64,000 bases of DNA. Origin: Undaria pinnatifida (taxonomy: Eukaryota; Sar; Phaeophyceae; Laminariales; Alariaceae). The notes under the pieces are model-generated. The model ran no database searches. It was not told the origin of the DNA and saw only the letters and a list, made by a program, of their open reading frames with translations. The position numbers were made by a program, and so were the translations under genes. Shown here one piece after another: positions 49,524 to 59,995 of this stretch (its first letter is position 1; each line of letters opens with the position of its first letter). The stretch spans positions 13,283,892 through 13,347,891 of the forward strand of contig JABAKD010000029.1 of NCBI GenBank assembly GCA_012845835.1. Direction: 5' to 3'.

Positions 49524-50622
49524 CGCACATCTGTAGGGCGCATGGCGTCCCCTCCGCTATAAAGTGCAATTTTGGTAGTGAAAGAACGTCGTCCAGCGTC
49601 ACGCTACCCCCGACGAGGCAGAAGTCATGTTCTGGCAGTGCACGTCCTGAGGCGCCGCGAGAAACTAGCGTCAAAACCTCCGGACTTTGGTCGGCGGGTG
49701 CGCCCGAAATGTAGGTCGACATATCTGAAGGCGGGCCTTGGCAAGCGCCGACCGCGGTCCCCGGGCGTGACTGCTGAGCAGACGAGATTTCGTGGATTCC
49801 AGCATTCCCGGTGGGGCTGCGGAATCGACGAGGAGAGGCCGGGTGTGGCGACCCGGCCTCGCTGTCGCGAATTGCTCCGCGAAAGGCAGAAAGTGCCTCA
49901 CCGAGCATTTTTTTTCTTCTGCACTTGTGGCGGTCCTTGGCGCGGAGGTCGTTTGCCCGGAGACCGATACCCCACACTGGGTTCAGAGGGCTGGCGTCTG
50001 CCAAACGTTTGTTGCCAGTGCGCAAAAGGTGACGTTTCATGGCTGGGGTCTGCGTAAAATTGGCGATGGTGCCAGATAACACGGCATTTTGCTTCTCCCT
50101 GCCCCAAACAGTGGAGTCACTATTGCGCACGCCTCGACCGACGCGTTTGTGTGTGCTGGGGTCAGACGATGACACGATGAGCTCCACTGCGCGATGGTCT
50201 TTAAAAAGCCGGGCCTTCTCGACCGCGCATAAATATGATACGTCGTCGACGACAAACGACGAAGGAGACACCTGCGAAAACAAAAACGTCGGTTGCCAGA
50301 ACAACCAGCACTTTGTCTGTGGAGTATTCGAGGGAAGGGTCAAAAGTCCACCCCAATTGCTGAGTCTGAGCCACGGCAGGGGAGGACGGCGCTTGGAGTG
50401 CGGGTTCCCGTTGCCGAACGGACCATGGTCGAGGGGGGCGGCGCTGTGAGCGCGCACTCCCTTCGTAGAAAATGTAACCTGGCTGGCGGGGGGCACGCTG
50501 GGAGCGCTGGTCCCCACCGCCGGTACTACGCCGTGGAGATCGTTAGCAGACGGCGTAGGAGCCCATGGGCTCTTAACATAAGTAATTTGTGCCGCGCCAC
50601 GTGAAAGGTGAGCGACAGGCAC
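49480..50622 (-). pseudogene. NADAR-domain frame in the retroelement
   Basis: A 380-codon open frame. Residues about 107-248 (50304-49879) match NADAR (YbiA/DUF1768-like): FSQVSPSSFVVDDVSY, VEKARLFKDHRA, SSSDPSTHKRVGRGVR, VWGREKQNAVL, LLRTGNKRLADASP, VWGIGLRANDLRA. NADAR proteins act on N-glycosidic bonds linked to riboflavin intermediates or ADP-ribosylated guanine. The usual C-A-E-Q-(Y/F)-M-M segment just before EKARLF is missing here (LCAVEKARLF), as if 5 codons were deleted in frame; this removes a conserved Glu expected in the active site. VEASP has become ADASP. Upstream is Pro/Ser-rich linker; downstream the frame passes into a different frame from the protease. Confidence 0.85.
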
Positions 50623-50858
50623 TCAAGCATCTTGCGAAACGAATGCCGTAACACCGTCGCGCTGTCAGTTGCCGGTGCGAAAGGTACCTGGTTGCCGCGC
50701 GTTGGGGTCTCCGCTCGGTTTGTAGGTTGCCCCGAAGAGCTTCCCCGGAGTAGACGCTGAAGCGGAGGAGGCGGACGAGGGTGGGACAGCACCATGTTGC
50801 CCGGGCGTGTATGTACTGTTGGTGTTACCGCTGAGGCTGTGGTTACCACTGTGAATGT

Positions 50859-51215
50859 TTACCCGGCCCTGGTCCTGGTGGTACCCTCGCGATTGGTTTG
50901 AATGGTTTCGGCGATTTTTGTTGTGGCTTGCGAGCGAGAAGACTTTCTGTCGCGGCGGTAGCTAATCATACGTGCTTGCCACCGTCGGAGAGCGTCGTCA
51001 TCGTCGAGTTGGGCGAGTTTAGGGTTTAGACAGCCGCCGGCGTTGATAAAGGGATGCCTACAGTTGCGCAAGGAGTGAGTGTCTTCGTGAAAGTTGCGGC
51101 AATGGCCCCGGTTTGCTCGGAGGGCAGCGGCGCGGGCGGAGGGCGTGAGGAGGTCGCTTCAGAGGGGAGGTTCGTCGGTCTCGAACGAGGCACTAATGAC
51201 GAAAACTTCTGCATG
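50859..51215 (-). pseudogene. Zinc-knuckle region of the NADAR retroelement
   Basis: GHCRNFHEDTHSLRNCRHP at about 51106-51050 fits CX2CX4HX4C except that the second Cys is Phe (TTT, one base from TGT). It is followed by AGGCLNPKLAQLDDDDALRR. The missing Cys predicts a non-functional knuckle. Confidence 0.65.
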
Positions 51216-51459
51216 GTGTTGTTCTTCTAGGGGCCAGCAGTTGGACATTTTGTCAAGCCAGGGTCGGTGGGATAAGTAATTGACATGACAATCGGATTAT
51301 GGCTCGATCCCGTCTGCCAAGAAGGCGACTGGGGCGGCACTTGGCCCTGGCCGCGCCCATAACCGGCCGGCCGAGGCCCCGACGGAGCGGATGACTGCGC
51401 TCTCGTCGAAGAAACAGGTAGAGAAAATGTTTTTCGCTGTTGACGGTAGGTGTCTTATT

Positions 51460-51540
51460 TAATAAAAATATTGTAAGGACGTCAGCCGTGAGTTCGACGA
51501 ACTTCGGGTCATTACTCATCTTTGCAAGCTGCGGATATCT
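51460..51540 (-). repeat. R4 repeat inserted in the NADAR retroelement
   Basis: ACGTCAGCCGTGAGTTCGAC, then GAACTTCGGGTCATTACTCA and TTTGCAAGCTGC, the inverse of the copy at 47730. Confidence 0.75.
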
Positions 51541-51735
51541 TATTGTGCGCCAAGTCACTAAAAGCTCTCCACATGGCATCTAACGAGGCGTATGGCTGTG
51601 GATCCGTTGCCTTCGAACCAGGGTACAACGCAGGCATAGGCGTCGGAAACTACTCGTTGACCGCCATCCTAACCATCTCCAACACCACATCTGTCCCCGA
51701 AGATAAAACACGCTCACTCCCCGTGACGGACGATA

Positions 51736-53640
51736 CTAACACACGGAACTCCAGACTGAAATAAAAAAAGTGCAACCGTTACACACTCCAACAGTGTGCA
51801 ACTTGGGGTAGCCTTCCGCTGTGTCGACCCGGTCGAAGTGCGTCACGAGCTCGCGTAGCAGGAGGGTGACAGCCTCAGGCCCAGATGCTTTTCCGTCCAT
51901 CGCTCTTGACACCTGCCCGACAAAGTCGTCGATCAAAGTAGTCATGCGGGCGGTCGTGGGCCTGTCAGGTGTTATGGCACGGTTGAATGCCAGGCGAAGT
52001 GGGTGAATCCAACCGGCTGCCCACCTGGGCGCACGTACGCCCTCTTGGCAACGGTCGTCGCAGCGCATGAGTATGTCAGTCACAGCAGACCGAACCAAAC
52101 ATTTGAGTTGCTGTGTGCCGTCAGACCTGTGCAAAGAGGTGGGGAACAGTAGCACAGATATGCAAGATACGTCCTTGTAGGAGAGTTTAACATAGGCACG
52201 CCTAACCGAGTCATCAAGCGTGGATTTGGCAAGACCCGCGGCGGTAGCAAGTTCGGCGGTACGCGCCCGGGCCAAATCCGAAGAAATTGGCTTGTTGTGG
52301 TCCCGACACAGTCAGTTTCCTCAGACGCTTAGCGGAGGAAGCAATATCCACCAGGGAAGGAGTTACTTGCCTCTTGCCGGCTATCACGGTCACCTCGCTG
52401 TGGTCCGTGGTTGAGCCCGAAGACGAGCAGGAGGAGGTGGATGAGCCTTCCCACGCTGAACGACCTCGTGCGCTGTTCCGCCGCCCTCCGGTGCCTCCTC
52501 CCGAGCTGCGGCCACCCCTCCGGTTGGTTCGGGCCTGGTTTCTCCCTTGGCGGCGCCCTGAGCCGCCACCAGTGCCCGACGCTCCTCCCCCGCCTCCGCC
52601 ACCGTTGCCGCCCCCGCGGCGGTTGTCGTGGCCACCACCCCCACCATTATCGCCGTCTCCCCCAGTTTGGCTGCCGCCACGCCCGGAGCCACCACCTCGG
52701 CGGTTGTGGTCCTCGCGGTCGCGACTATCACCGCGCCGCCGTTTGGTTGCGCGCCTCTCCTCTAGCGCTTCCTTTGAGGTCAGCCAGAGAACGGGATGGG
52801 GGGCGCCGTCGTGGGCTATTTGCGAGGCTTTAACCAAGGCGAGAGTAGGTGCCCACCTCATCTGCCCGAAGCCGGAGTCGTTTTCGCGGCTGGCCCAGAC
52901 CGCTCCGACCGAAAGGTCTTCCGCTTTGAACGACGACCGTCTCTCTGACGCTAGGCGGGCAGTGGCCGTTGCTACCACCGCCTCCGCCAGATCCGCCGAG
53001 AACTCTAAACTCGGCGTAGACGCCATGTACTCGACGCTGCCCATCATGAAGGCATCATACCCGGGTCGTGACTCCTGGGAGGCAACACCCAGCGGACGCG
53101 CCGGAGGCGAGGGGGCCGCCGTAGCTCCCGCCGCAGTCGAAATAGCTGAGAGGGCGATGGTTCGGCGCGCCCTCTCTGCTGCCCGGGACGCCTCTCGAGC
53201 AGCGGCCTTCTCGAGGGCTTCATCCTCGCGGCGTCGGCGTTCATCATCGCGGCGTCGGCGTGCCTCACGCCGGTGTATGGTCGCGTTTGCATCGTCGAGC
53301 GCTCGCTGGGTCCGAGTAATTTCGGACTCCGAGTCCGAGGGGCCGGCATGGGCGCCCTGGTCCCGGGAGCTCTCGGGGAGGCGCTCTGTCGCGCGCGGAG
53401 AGTCCAGGTGACGGCGGTAGTGCTCTATCGAGCGCGGGGAGGCCAGCTGGTGGCGCTCCCCCGGGGCTGACGAGACCTGGCGTCAAGACGCCCCCGAGTC
53501 CGGTAGGGGTTTTTACGCCTCCTCCTCGTGAACCGGCGAGGCGACCCGGTCGGTTGGTGTGCCCTGGGGGTGCTGGCTTGTGTTGGTGTCGCTGTCGTCG
53601 CCGGAGTTCTCGTCCGGAGGTCCTCCCCGTCAAGTCGCGG
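51736..53640 (-). pseudogene. Gag-like region of the NADAR retroelement
   Basis: One frame runs from about 53500 through SDSESEITRTQRALDD (53347) and MMGSVEYMASTPSLEFSADL (53047) to a Gly/Arg-rich segment (52680-52450) and KRLRKLTVSGPQQANFFG near 52290. A frame change near 52260-52275 leads into LAKSTLDDSVRRAYVKLSYK to LLRELVTHFDRVDTAEG (52230-51800). Helical, charged and Gly/Arg-rich order is usual for Gag. Family-level assignment is not possible by eye. Confidence 0.6.
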
Positions 53641-53749
53641 GATCTCGAGCGTTCCCTTTCTTCCTCCTGAGCCTCCTAGTTGGGGCGCGTGGAGGACCGC
53701 AGTCTGCCCGAGTAGCCTGCATCGTCGCTGATAGACATGTTGTTGCCTG

Positions 53750-53751
53750 TA

Positions 53752-53782
<31 letters not shown>

Positions 53783-53790
53783 GGGGGGGG
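53750..53790 (+). repeat. Poly-G tract
   Basis: A near-continuous run of about 40 G with one A, just upstream of the Gag-like region. Confidence 0.95.
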
Positions 53791-53914
53791 AGACGAGGGC
53801 GACGCGTGAAGGAGCGACGAAGGCCGACATATTGTTGCGGTGTCCCCACTGCAAGTAGTGGTAGAATCTGTGTGCTAGCAAGGAGTGAGGCCAAGATGGG
53901 CATAACTGGCTCTA

Positions 53915-54550
53915 GCTGCAGTACAGGGGGAGCACAGTATAGGGTTGCATAAAACGCCCACACCCATCGCACCAAAACAGGGAGCATTTAACCTAGGTGT
54001 AACCTAGGGGGGTAGCACAGTAAAGGGTCGCCTAACACGCCGACGCTCATCGCACCAAAACAGGCAGCATTTAACCTAGGTGCAGTGTAGGGGGGTAGCA
54101 CAGTAAAGGGTCGCACAAAACGTCCGTGCCCATCGCATATAGACGGGCAGCATCTGCCCTAACAGTAGTGTAGGGGGGGGTAGCACAGTAGAGGATCGCA
54201 CAGCTAACCGTACAAAAACCTACAGCATTTGCGTGTAGGGGGGCTAGCACAGTAGAGGATCGCACAGCTAACCGTACAAAAACCTACAGCATTTGCGTGT
54301 AGGGGGGGGTAGCACAGTAGAGGATCGCACAGCGAACCGTATAAAAACGGGCAGAATTTGTCTTAACAGTTATGTAGGGGGCTAGCACAGTAGAGGGTCG
54401 CACAGCCAACCGTATAAAAGCGGGCAGCACCTGCCCAAACAGTAGTGTAGGGGGGGGGTAGCACAGTAGAGGATCGCACAGTCAACCATATAAAAACGGG
54501 CAGCACCTGCCTTAACAGTAGAGTAGGGGGGGGGGTAGCACAGTAGAGGG
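53915..54550 (+). repeat. Satellite of about 62-80 bp, nine units
   Basis: Units share GTAGGGGGG, GTAGCACAGTAGAGGATCGC and AACCGTATAAAAACGGGCAG. Starts near 53930, 54007, 54089, 54178, 54240, 54303, 54373, 54452 and 54530. G-run length varies from 4 to 10. Each unit has an internal CCGT-ATAAAA-ACGG palindrome. Confidence 0.92.
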
Positions 54551-54824
54551 TGTTGCACATAGACCAACCGGAGGACAAAGGTCAGTACAACGCCCGAACG
54601 AGGTAGTTTCCAAATAATGTAAGGCGTTGCTCCAGAACTGCACCCGCCCAACGCGCGGGGCCAACCTGCCTGGTGTATGAGTACGATGTACGAGGATTGT
54701 TCTGTTTTTGTTTGATCGGAGGTTGATTGACGAGCGATTTTTTTGTATGAACTACTCGTACTATACTTTCTTTTTGATTTTTTGAAGGAACATCGCTTTA
54801 TTCTCTATAAAATTATAAAAATAT

Positions 54825-54895
54825 ATACATACACTCCAGCTGTGAGACCGAAGATTTTGTCGAAACTCATCTTTGCAAGCTGTGTGTTTTACTCC
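54825..54895 (-). repeat. R4 repeat, inverse
   Basis: CTCCAGCTGTGAGACCGAAG and ACTCATCTTTGCAAGCTGTG are the inverse of the R4 body. Confidence 0.6.
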
Positions 54896-55194
54896 AATCA
54901 AGCGTATTACTGCGTGTCCTCATTAAGGACATATAGGTCGGCGACTTCCCTTGGAACTACAGTGTAGCTTGTACCAGGGTCAACAGGGTGACGTTTAGTC
55001 AGTTTGTGCGCGGAAACTATAGAACCCGTTTTTGAGGGGGACAAAATCTGACAGCTGTGGAAGGAAATGCATCAGGTTATCAAGTGTATGCTAATATACT
55101 ATGCATTGAATACGGAAGGCAGACCACAAGTACTCGAGTATCGATCGAGTACAAGTATATACAACGAAAGCGCTAAGAGCTGAGTACAGCAGCA

Positions 55195-55430
55195 GCAGTA
55201 TCATACTAGGGGTTACTGTGTAGCGCCGGCATGTGCAAGACGGAAGTACCGGCGCAACAACAGCGGGAGCTACTCCTTCCAAATTGCCCCTACCTTGTAC
55301 CTATTGGCTGTTCCCACATCAGCTATCTGCTGTGCCAAGCGTTCGCATGGATACAACAGGGGGCAAGCGGCAACAGGGGGCAAGCGGCAATACTCAACCG
55401 GCATTATTATACAGATTCCCCCCGAGCGCA
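55195..55430. mobile_element. MITE R1, rearranged copy
   Basis: TAGCGCCGGCATGTGCAAGA on the left and CAACCGGCATTATTATACAG on the right, with a short GGGGGCAAGCGGCAA direct repeat inserted in the middle. Confidence 0.55.
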
Positions 55431-57552
55431 TACTCGTATATTCGTAGGGACTTTGTATTGTGCACAAATTGACTTGCGGAAAGCGCGAGAGCGTGAGTTA
55501 GCAATACTTGATGGAAAATCGACGAGCGGTTTCACTGCTGAACCCTATGCGCGATAGAAACTGAACGCAAGAACCGGGGGGGAGAATTGACGACACCTAT
55601 GACCACGGCTTGTCCAGAAGGTGGAAAGTAGAATTGTGAAAAAAACGAACGAAAGAAACAGAGACCACCACTACTGTCACGCCGTCACTAATAATACTGC
55701 TGTACCGGTAGTTGCATGTTTTCGTAGGCCGATTGCTACTGGTATACCGTAGGTACATACCCTTTCTCGAGCTCTCACGGTTGTGAGCTCCATCATCGGG
55801 TTGTATATCTTGCAATGAGGCGTTTAAGCCTCATGATCACGAGGTGTGGGGAATCTATAGCCTCGTTTTCGTTTGTTTCGAATAGCCGCATCTTCGATCC
55901 CCTTTCCAATTCCGGATGTTTTGTTGACATCCTTTGATTGTAAGGTGATCTGCATCTACGACTATTCAGGGTGGCCTAGTGTAATGGAGTGCTCTCCGTA
56001 GAAGGATAGTTTATAGATTCGACGTGAAACCATGTCATGGTTGAGGTGAAACCACGTGACATTAGATGTCACATTCACGTTAAGGCCATCAGAGATGGGC
56101 GATAATGTAGGTGACGATGATGGGACAAGCAGGACGCCCCACATCTCACTACCTGCTCTATCTGCTCTACCTGCTCTACCTTGCGCTACCGTGTGCCTAG
56201 GCCTGTTTTGTCTGTCTTTTAGAGTTCAATGTAGAGGAAACACTGTATAAGCTTTTGAGTCTAATCAGCGAGCCATGAGGAGAGACCAAACAAGGGCACC
56301 GGAACCCATGAGGAGCACGCTTCCCAACACCGACCAACCACGCATCCCCCACTCGGAGTACCACTACAATTCAGTGTTCGGTATGTATGTAAATAAATAT
56401 ACATGTATAGTGCCAGACTATAGTACCCCACCCAGTTGGCAGGTTGAACGAATTCTAGTGCACTCCCCCCGCAGTTCGCAAAAACTGCGGACAGTGATAA
56501 GGTCGGCGTCCCCGATGACTAGCGGGTGCATCTTGTCTAGCCTCGTCCCTCCTGATGATGTTGAAGTCAGTCGTGGCTTCAAGTCTCGCGGAATGCGTTC
56601 ATTATCCTGCTCTTAGTAGGAACTTTTAGCTGTGAAATAAATGAATTGACGCGCGGAAAGTTGAAAAGTGGGAACAATGCCAAACTAAATGCGAGATGAA
56701 GGTGAAAGTACCGGGGGGGGAGAAGGGAGAGGACACCTCCCGTGACCACGGGTAGCATTCCAGAAGGAAGGTCGCTGAGGATTTGGGTCAGGGTTAGGGT
56801 TAGTTAGACTAAGTGTAGATCTATACACTAAGATATACCGCTTACGAGTTGAGCTGGAGGAGAGCAAAAGTAAGTGATAATAAAACAAAATGATGGTACA
56901 GGCCGGTTCACGTCAACTCCCCCCAGATTTTCTCCCACGGCAAGTGTCCACGCCACCGGTTTTTCGATTCAGAACGTGAATTTTTGCACACGTGTGTTCT
57001 GTGTGCCATTGCGAAGACCTTACGTACTCACTTGTCGTTTCTTTTTTTTTGTCTGATTTTTTGTCATTCAAGGTTATTTGGAAAATGTGACCCACCTTAG
57101 ACCAACATTTTGAACGAAAAAAAAAGCAAGGAAAAAAACCCGGAGGTCAGGCCTCGGGATGTGAATGAAGAACACGCGTGTGTGCAAAATGTCAGGGTCT
57201 ATCTCCCGAAAACGGCGTGAACATTTGCACTATTGTGCGTAAAAATGAGTTAAGATACGTTATTCCCTTCAAATTACTTGGTTTTGGTGTAGGATCATTT
57301 TTTTTCGCTAGATCCTGCTTAATTAATGTTGAACACAGGCAGGTCAGATCTTCGATTTTTTGCGCGAAACTTTCTACAGACATGCCTTCGAGTACCTCCA
57401 ACCGGCTGATGATGCAAAATCCGGCGAATTATTTTTTCAAGCCTCCGCTCGGAAACATGTTGAATGTTGTTGAAGAATTTGAAGGCCTGCCATTGGTCAA
57501 CACGAGTTTTGCCCCTGGAAACAGCCCAAGGCCGTTAAAAAGGTAGCTGGCC
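55431..57552. other. Intergenic stretch, little recognised
   Basis: Contains a short GGGTTAGGGTTAG telomere-like word at 56789-56802 and a GAGGTGAAACCACGTGACAT block with a neighbouring inverse half near 56020-56065. Open frames (56275-56616, 57178-57546) show no motif. Confidence 0.45.
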
Positions 57553-59472
57553 ATGTCACCGTCTTCCATTCGTCATGGAGGTCAGTACATGATAACAAAT
57601 AATCCTTCTGTGGGATGTCCTCTCGTTTTGGCGTGCCACCGAAAATGCTCGCCGTCATCAGCAAATTCCACGACGATGCAAGCATGCGTGCGGTTGGATG
57701 TTGGAGAGTGCTCAGATAAGTTCGACGTGGTGTTATAAGGCTTAGTTTGGGTAAGCTATTGGTTAACCTTTTGCAAGTGGTCAAAAGGACTAATACCCCA
57801 CTAAATACCTTAACAAATGACGTCGTCGGCAGGACCATGGGTTTTTTGGGTCGTGGGTTCAAGCCCCACATCTGCACCATAATAAACTTTTTCAGACTTT
57901 CCCCATGTCGAACTTGAAGAATACTCTCCCCGGTATGCCCAGGAAATGAAACGGCTTGGATATTGACAGGTCCGCCGTATATCCGGCTGACCTGCTATCC
58001 CGCCGTTTCAGGGGGGGAGAGTGTTATAAGGCTTAGTTTGGGTAAGCTATTGGTTAAACTTTTGCAAGTGGTCAAAAGGACTAATATCCCACCTAATTCC
58101 TTAACAAATGGCGTCGTCGACAGACCATGGGTTTTTTGGGTCGTGGGTTCGATCCCCACCATCCACAATAATAAACTTTTCAAATTTTCCCCATGTCGAA
58201 CTTGAAAAATACTCTCCCCGGTATACCCAGGAGATGAAACGGCTTGGATAATTGACAGGTCCGCCCGTATATCCGGCCGACCTGCTATCCCGCCGTTTCA
58301 GGGGGGGAGAGTGTTATAAGGCTTAGTTTGGGTAAGCAATTGGTTAACCTTTCGCAAGTGGTCACACGGATTAATACCCCACTAAATACCTTAACAGTGG
58401 ACCAAGGTCTCAGGCAAGGATGCGTGCTCGCGCCGCTGATGTTCAGCATGTTTTTCACAGAGGTACTGTGTGTGGCCGAGAAACGCTTCCTCGCCGATAC
58501 AGCCGTCACAGACAACATGGTGCAGCTCCAACGAAAGGAGAAAGGCGAGAAGAAGGGCACTTCACGCACAGGCAAAATCGACGGGAGGGGGGGGGAGGAG
58601 GAGGAGGAGGGGGTGCAGATATTGTGGGGTATGCTGTACGCTGACGATGCGGGCAACGTATCACGATCATCAGACGGGCTGGAAATTATGATGTCGGTGA
58701 TCGTGACTGCATGCTCGGCGTTCGGGCTATCGGTCTCCGAGGCGAAAACAGAGATCATGTGCCTGCTAACCGAACGTGGGGGGAAGGTGTCATTCACCAT
58801 CAATGCAGCCGGCCAGGTATTCAAACAATCGAGTTTGTGTACTTGGGCGGAGCTATCACCGCAGACAGATAACTTAGCATTGAAATAACGCGGCGTCCTC
58901 TGAGGGCCTGGGCGTGCTTCCAGTGGTACAAGATGGAAATCTATGATCGCCCGGGTGTGCGCTTACGGTAGAAGGTGCGGTTGCTGAAAGCGGAGGTGAT
59001 CGAGACACTACCCTACGGTTGCATGACGTGGAGCCCGAACAAGCCTGACTATGACAAGCTACGACGGGTTCACCACTCCATGCTCCTCCGATGCCTCGGA
59101 TGGTGGAAACGGAAGCGCGACGACCACAACCTGTCGTACGCCAACGCGCTTACCAAGACAGCTCCCGAGAGCATAGAGGCGATAGTGCGCAAACGGAGAA
59201 TATCGTTTGCGGGATTCGCAGCACTTATGGGGGAGGATCGCCTGCCACAGAGGGTGATGTTTAGGGAGCTTGTTGGGGGTAAGGGCTATTCAGGAGGGCA
59301 AGAGAAGGACTGGTTGGTACACCTGAAGGAGGATACGTCAGTCTTTAGAATAAAATTCGAAGGGTGGCGAAAGGCTGCTCAGAAGGCCGGCAGATGGTTT
59401 CGACGAGTAGAGGAGGGAGCCGAGTTGTTCACGCGGAAATGGCATGAGACAGAGAGACGCAGAGCTGGTTAG
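57553..59472 (+). pseudogene. Non-LTR (LINE) reverse transcriptase, interrupted
   Basis: Left part: FGVPPKMLAVISKFHDD and, one frameshift later, RLDVGECSDKFDV. A 670-bp insertion follows. Right part: DQGLRQGCVLAPLMFSMFF, the catalytic YADD at 58637-58648 and SAFGLSVSEAKTEIMCL, then in another frame (58975-59472) ETLPYGCMTW, KLRRVHHSMLLRCLGWWKRK and KRRISFAGF. These are the RT palm and the thumb/C-terminal region of RTE/Jockey-like LINEs. No endonuclease domain is seen upstream, so it is 5' truncated. An acidic GGEEEEEG insert lies before YADD. Confidence 0.88.
57731..58396 (+). mobile_element. Tandem TRIM element inserted in the LINE RT
   Basis: Three 85-bp LTRs (57731-57815, 58022-58106, 58312-58396), each starting TGTTATAAGG and ending CCTTAACA, so with TGTTA...TAACA inverted tips. 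Between them are two cores of 206 and 205 bp. Each core begins with a PBS-like AATG(A/G)CGTCGTCG and ends with a polypurine GGGGGGGAGAG directly before the next LTR. GTGG flanks the whole element (57727-57730 and 58397-58400). There is no coding capacity. Each core holds a tRNA T-arm-like stem-loop (57853-57869, 58143-58159). Confidence 0.92.
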
Positions 59473-59516
59473 CGACACGCAAAGGCCGCGGCAGCGCCAT
59501 CAACCGTCGGCATTTC

Positions 59517-59650
59517 TAAGCGGCGGGGGGGAGGGGGGAAGGAGGGCGGGCGGGGTCGAGGGGGTAAGGGGGGAGGGGGGAGGGGGGATGGGGGGAGGGG
59601 GATGGGGTGCGTCCTGCACAAACAAGCAACTGAGGGGGGGGGGGGGGAGT
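59517..59650 (+). repeat. G-rich tract
   Basis: GGGGGGAGGGGGGAAGGAGG and similar words downstream of the LINE. The last G run is about 13 long. Confidence 0.9.
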
Positions 59651-59854
59651 GCGTCCTACCCAAGAGACTGGAGTCTGGGTCTGTCCATCATTGTCTTGAA
59701 ATTTGTGGGCCTTCCAATGGCCGTCACAAGTTAGCGTAAGGCCGCCCTTACTTCTTCTCTTTGCTGCGTTCTCTCCCCAGTGCCATTGGTGATGCACTTG
59801 AAACCCTCTATGAGCCTAACGGCGGCTTCAGTGAGTTCCTAGGGTGTGCTAGTA

Positions 59855-59995
59855 TGACGTTTTTTTTTCTTTTTTCTCTTTTCGCTTTGTTGCTTCCGCT
59901 TCTTGTCTTGTCTTTTCTTGCTTTTCTTGCCTTTTCTTTTCTTTTCTTTCCTTTCTCTTCTTTCCCTCTGTTTGTTTGTTTGTTTGTTTGTTTGT
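59855..59995 (+). repeat. Pyrimidine-rich tract
   Basis: TTTTC/TTTTCTT words ending in six TTTG units. Confidence 0.85.

Larger units (their letters stand above)
49281..53640 (-). mobile_element. Decayed LTR-retroelement body: Gag, zinc knuckle, NADAR, retropepsin
   Basis: Reading leftwards: an acidic/basic coiled-coil-like N-terminus (SDSESEITRTQRALDDANAT, then Arg/Asp/Glu-rich), a globular part, a Gly/Arg-rich part, a second globular part, a Cys/His knuckle, a NADAR domain and an aspartic protease motif. RT, RNase H and integrase are not found. No LTR pair was identified. Frameshifts separate the parts and an R4 repeat (51460-51540) is inserted. Confidence 0.8.

Noticed and set aside
56789-56802. 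Telomere repeat
   Set aside because: Only about two GGGTTA units, in unique sequence; too short to mean more than chance or a repair scar.
57178-57546. Gene upstream of the LINE
   Set aside because: A 122-codon frame with no motif; both strands are open to similar extents.
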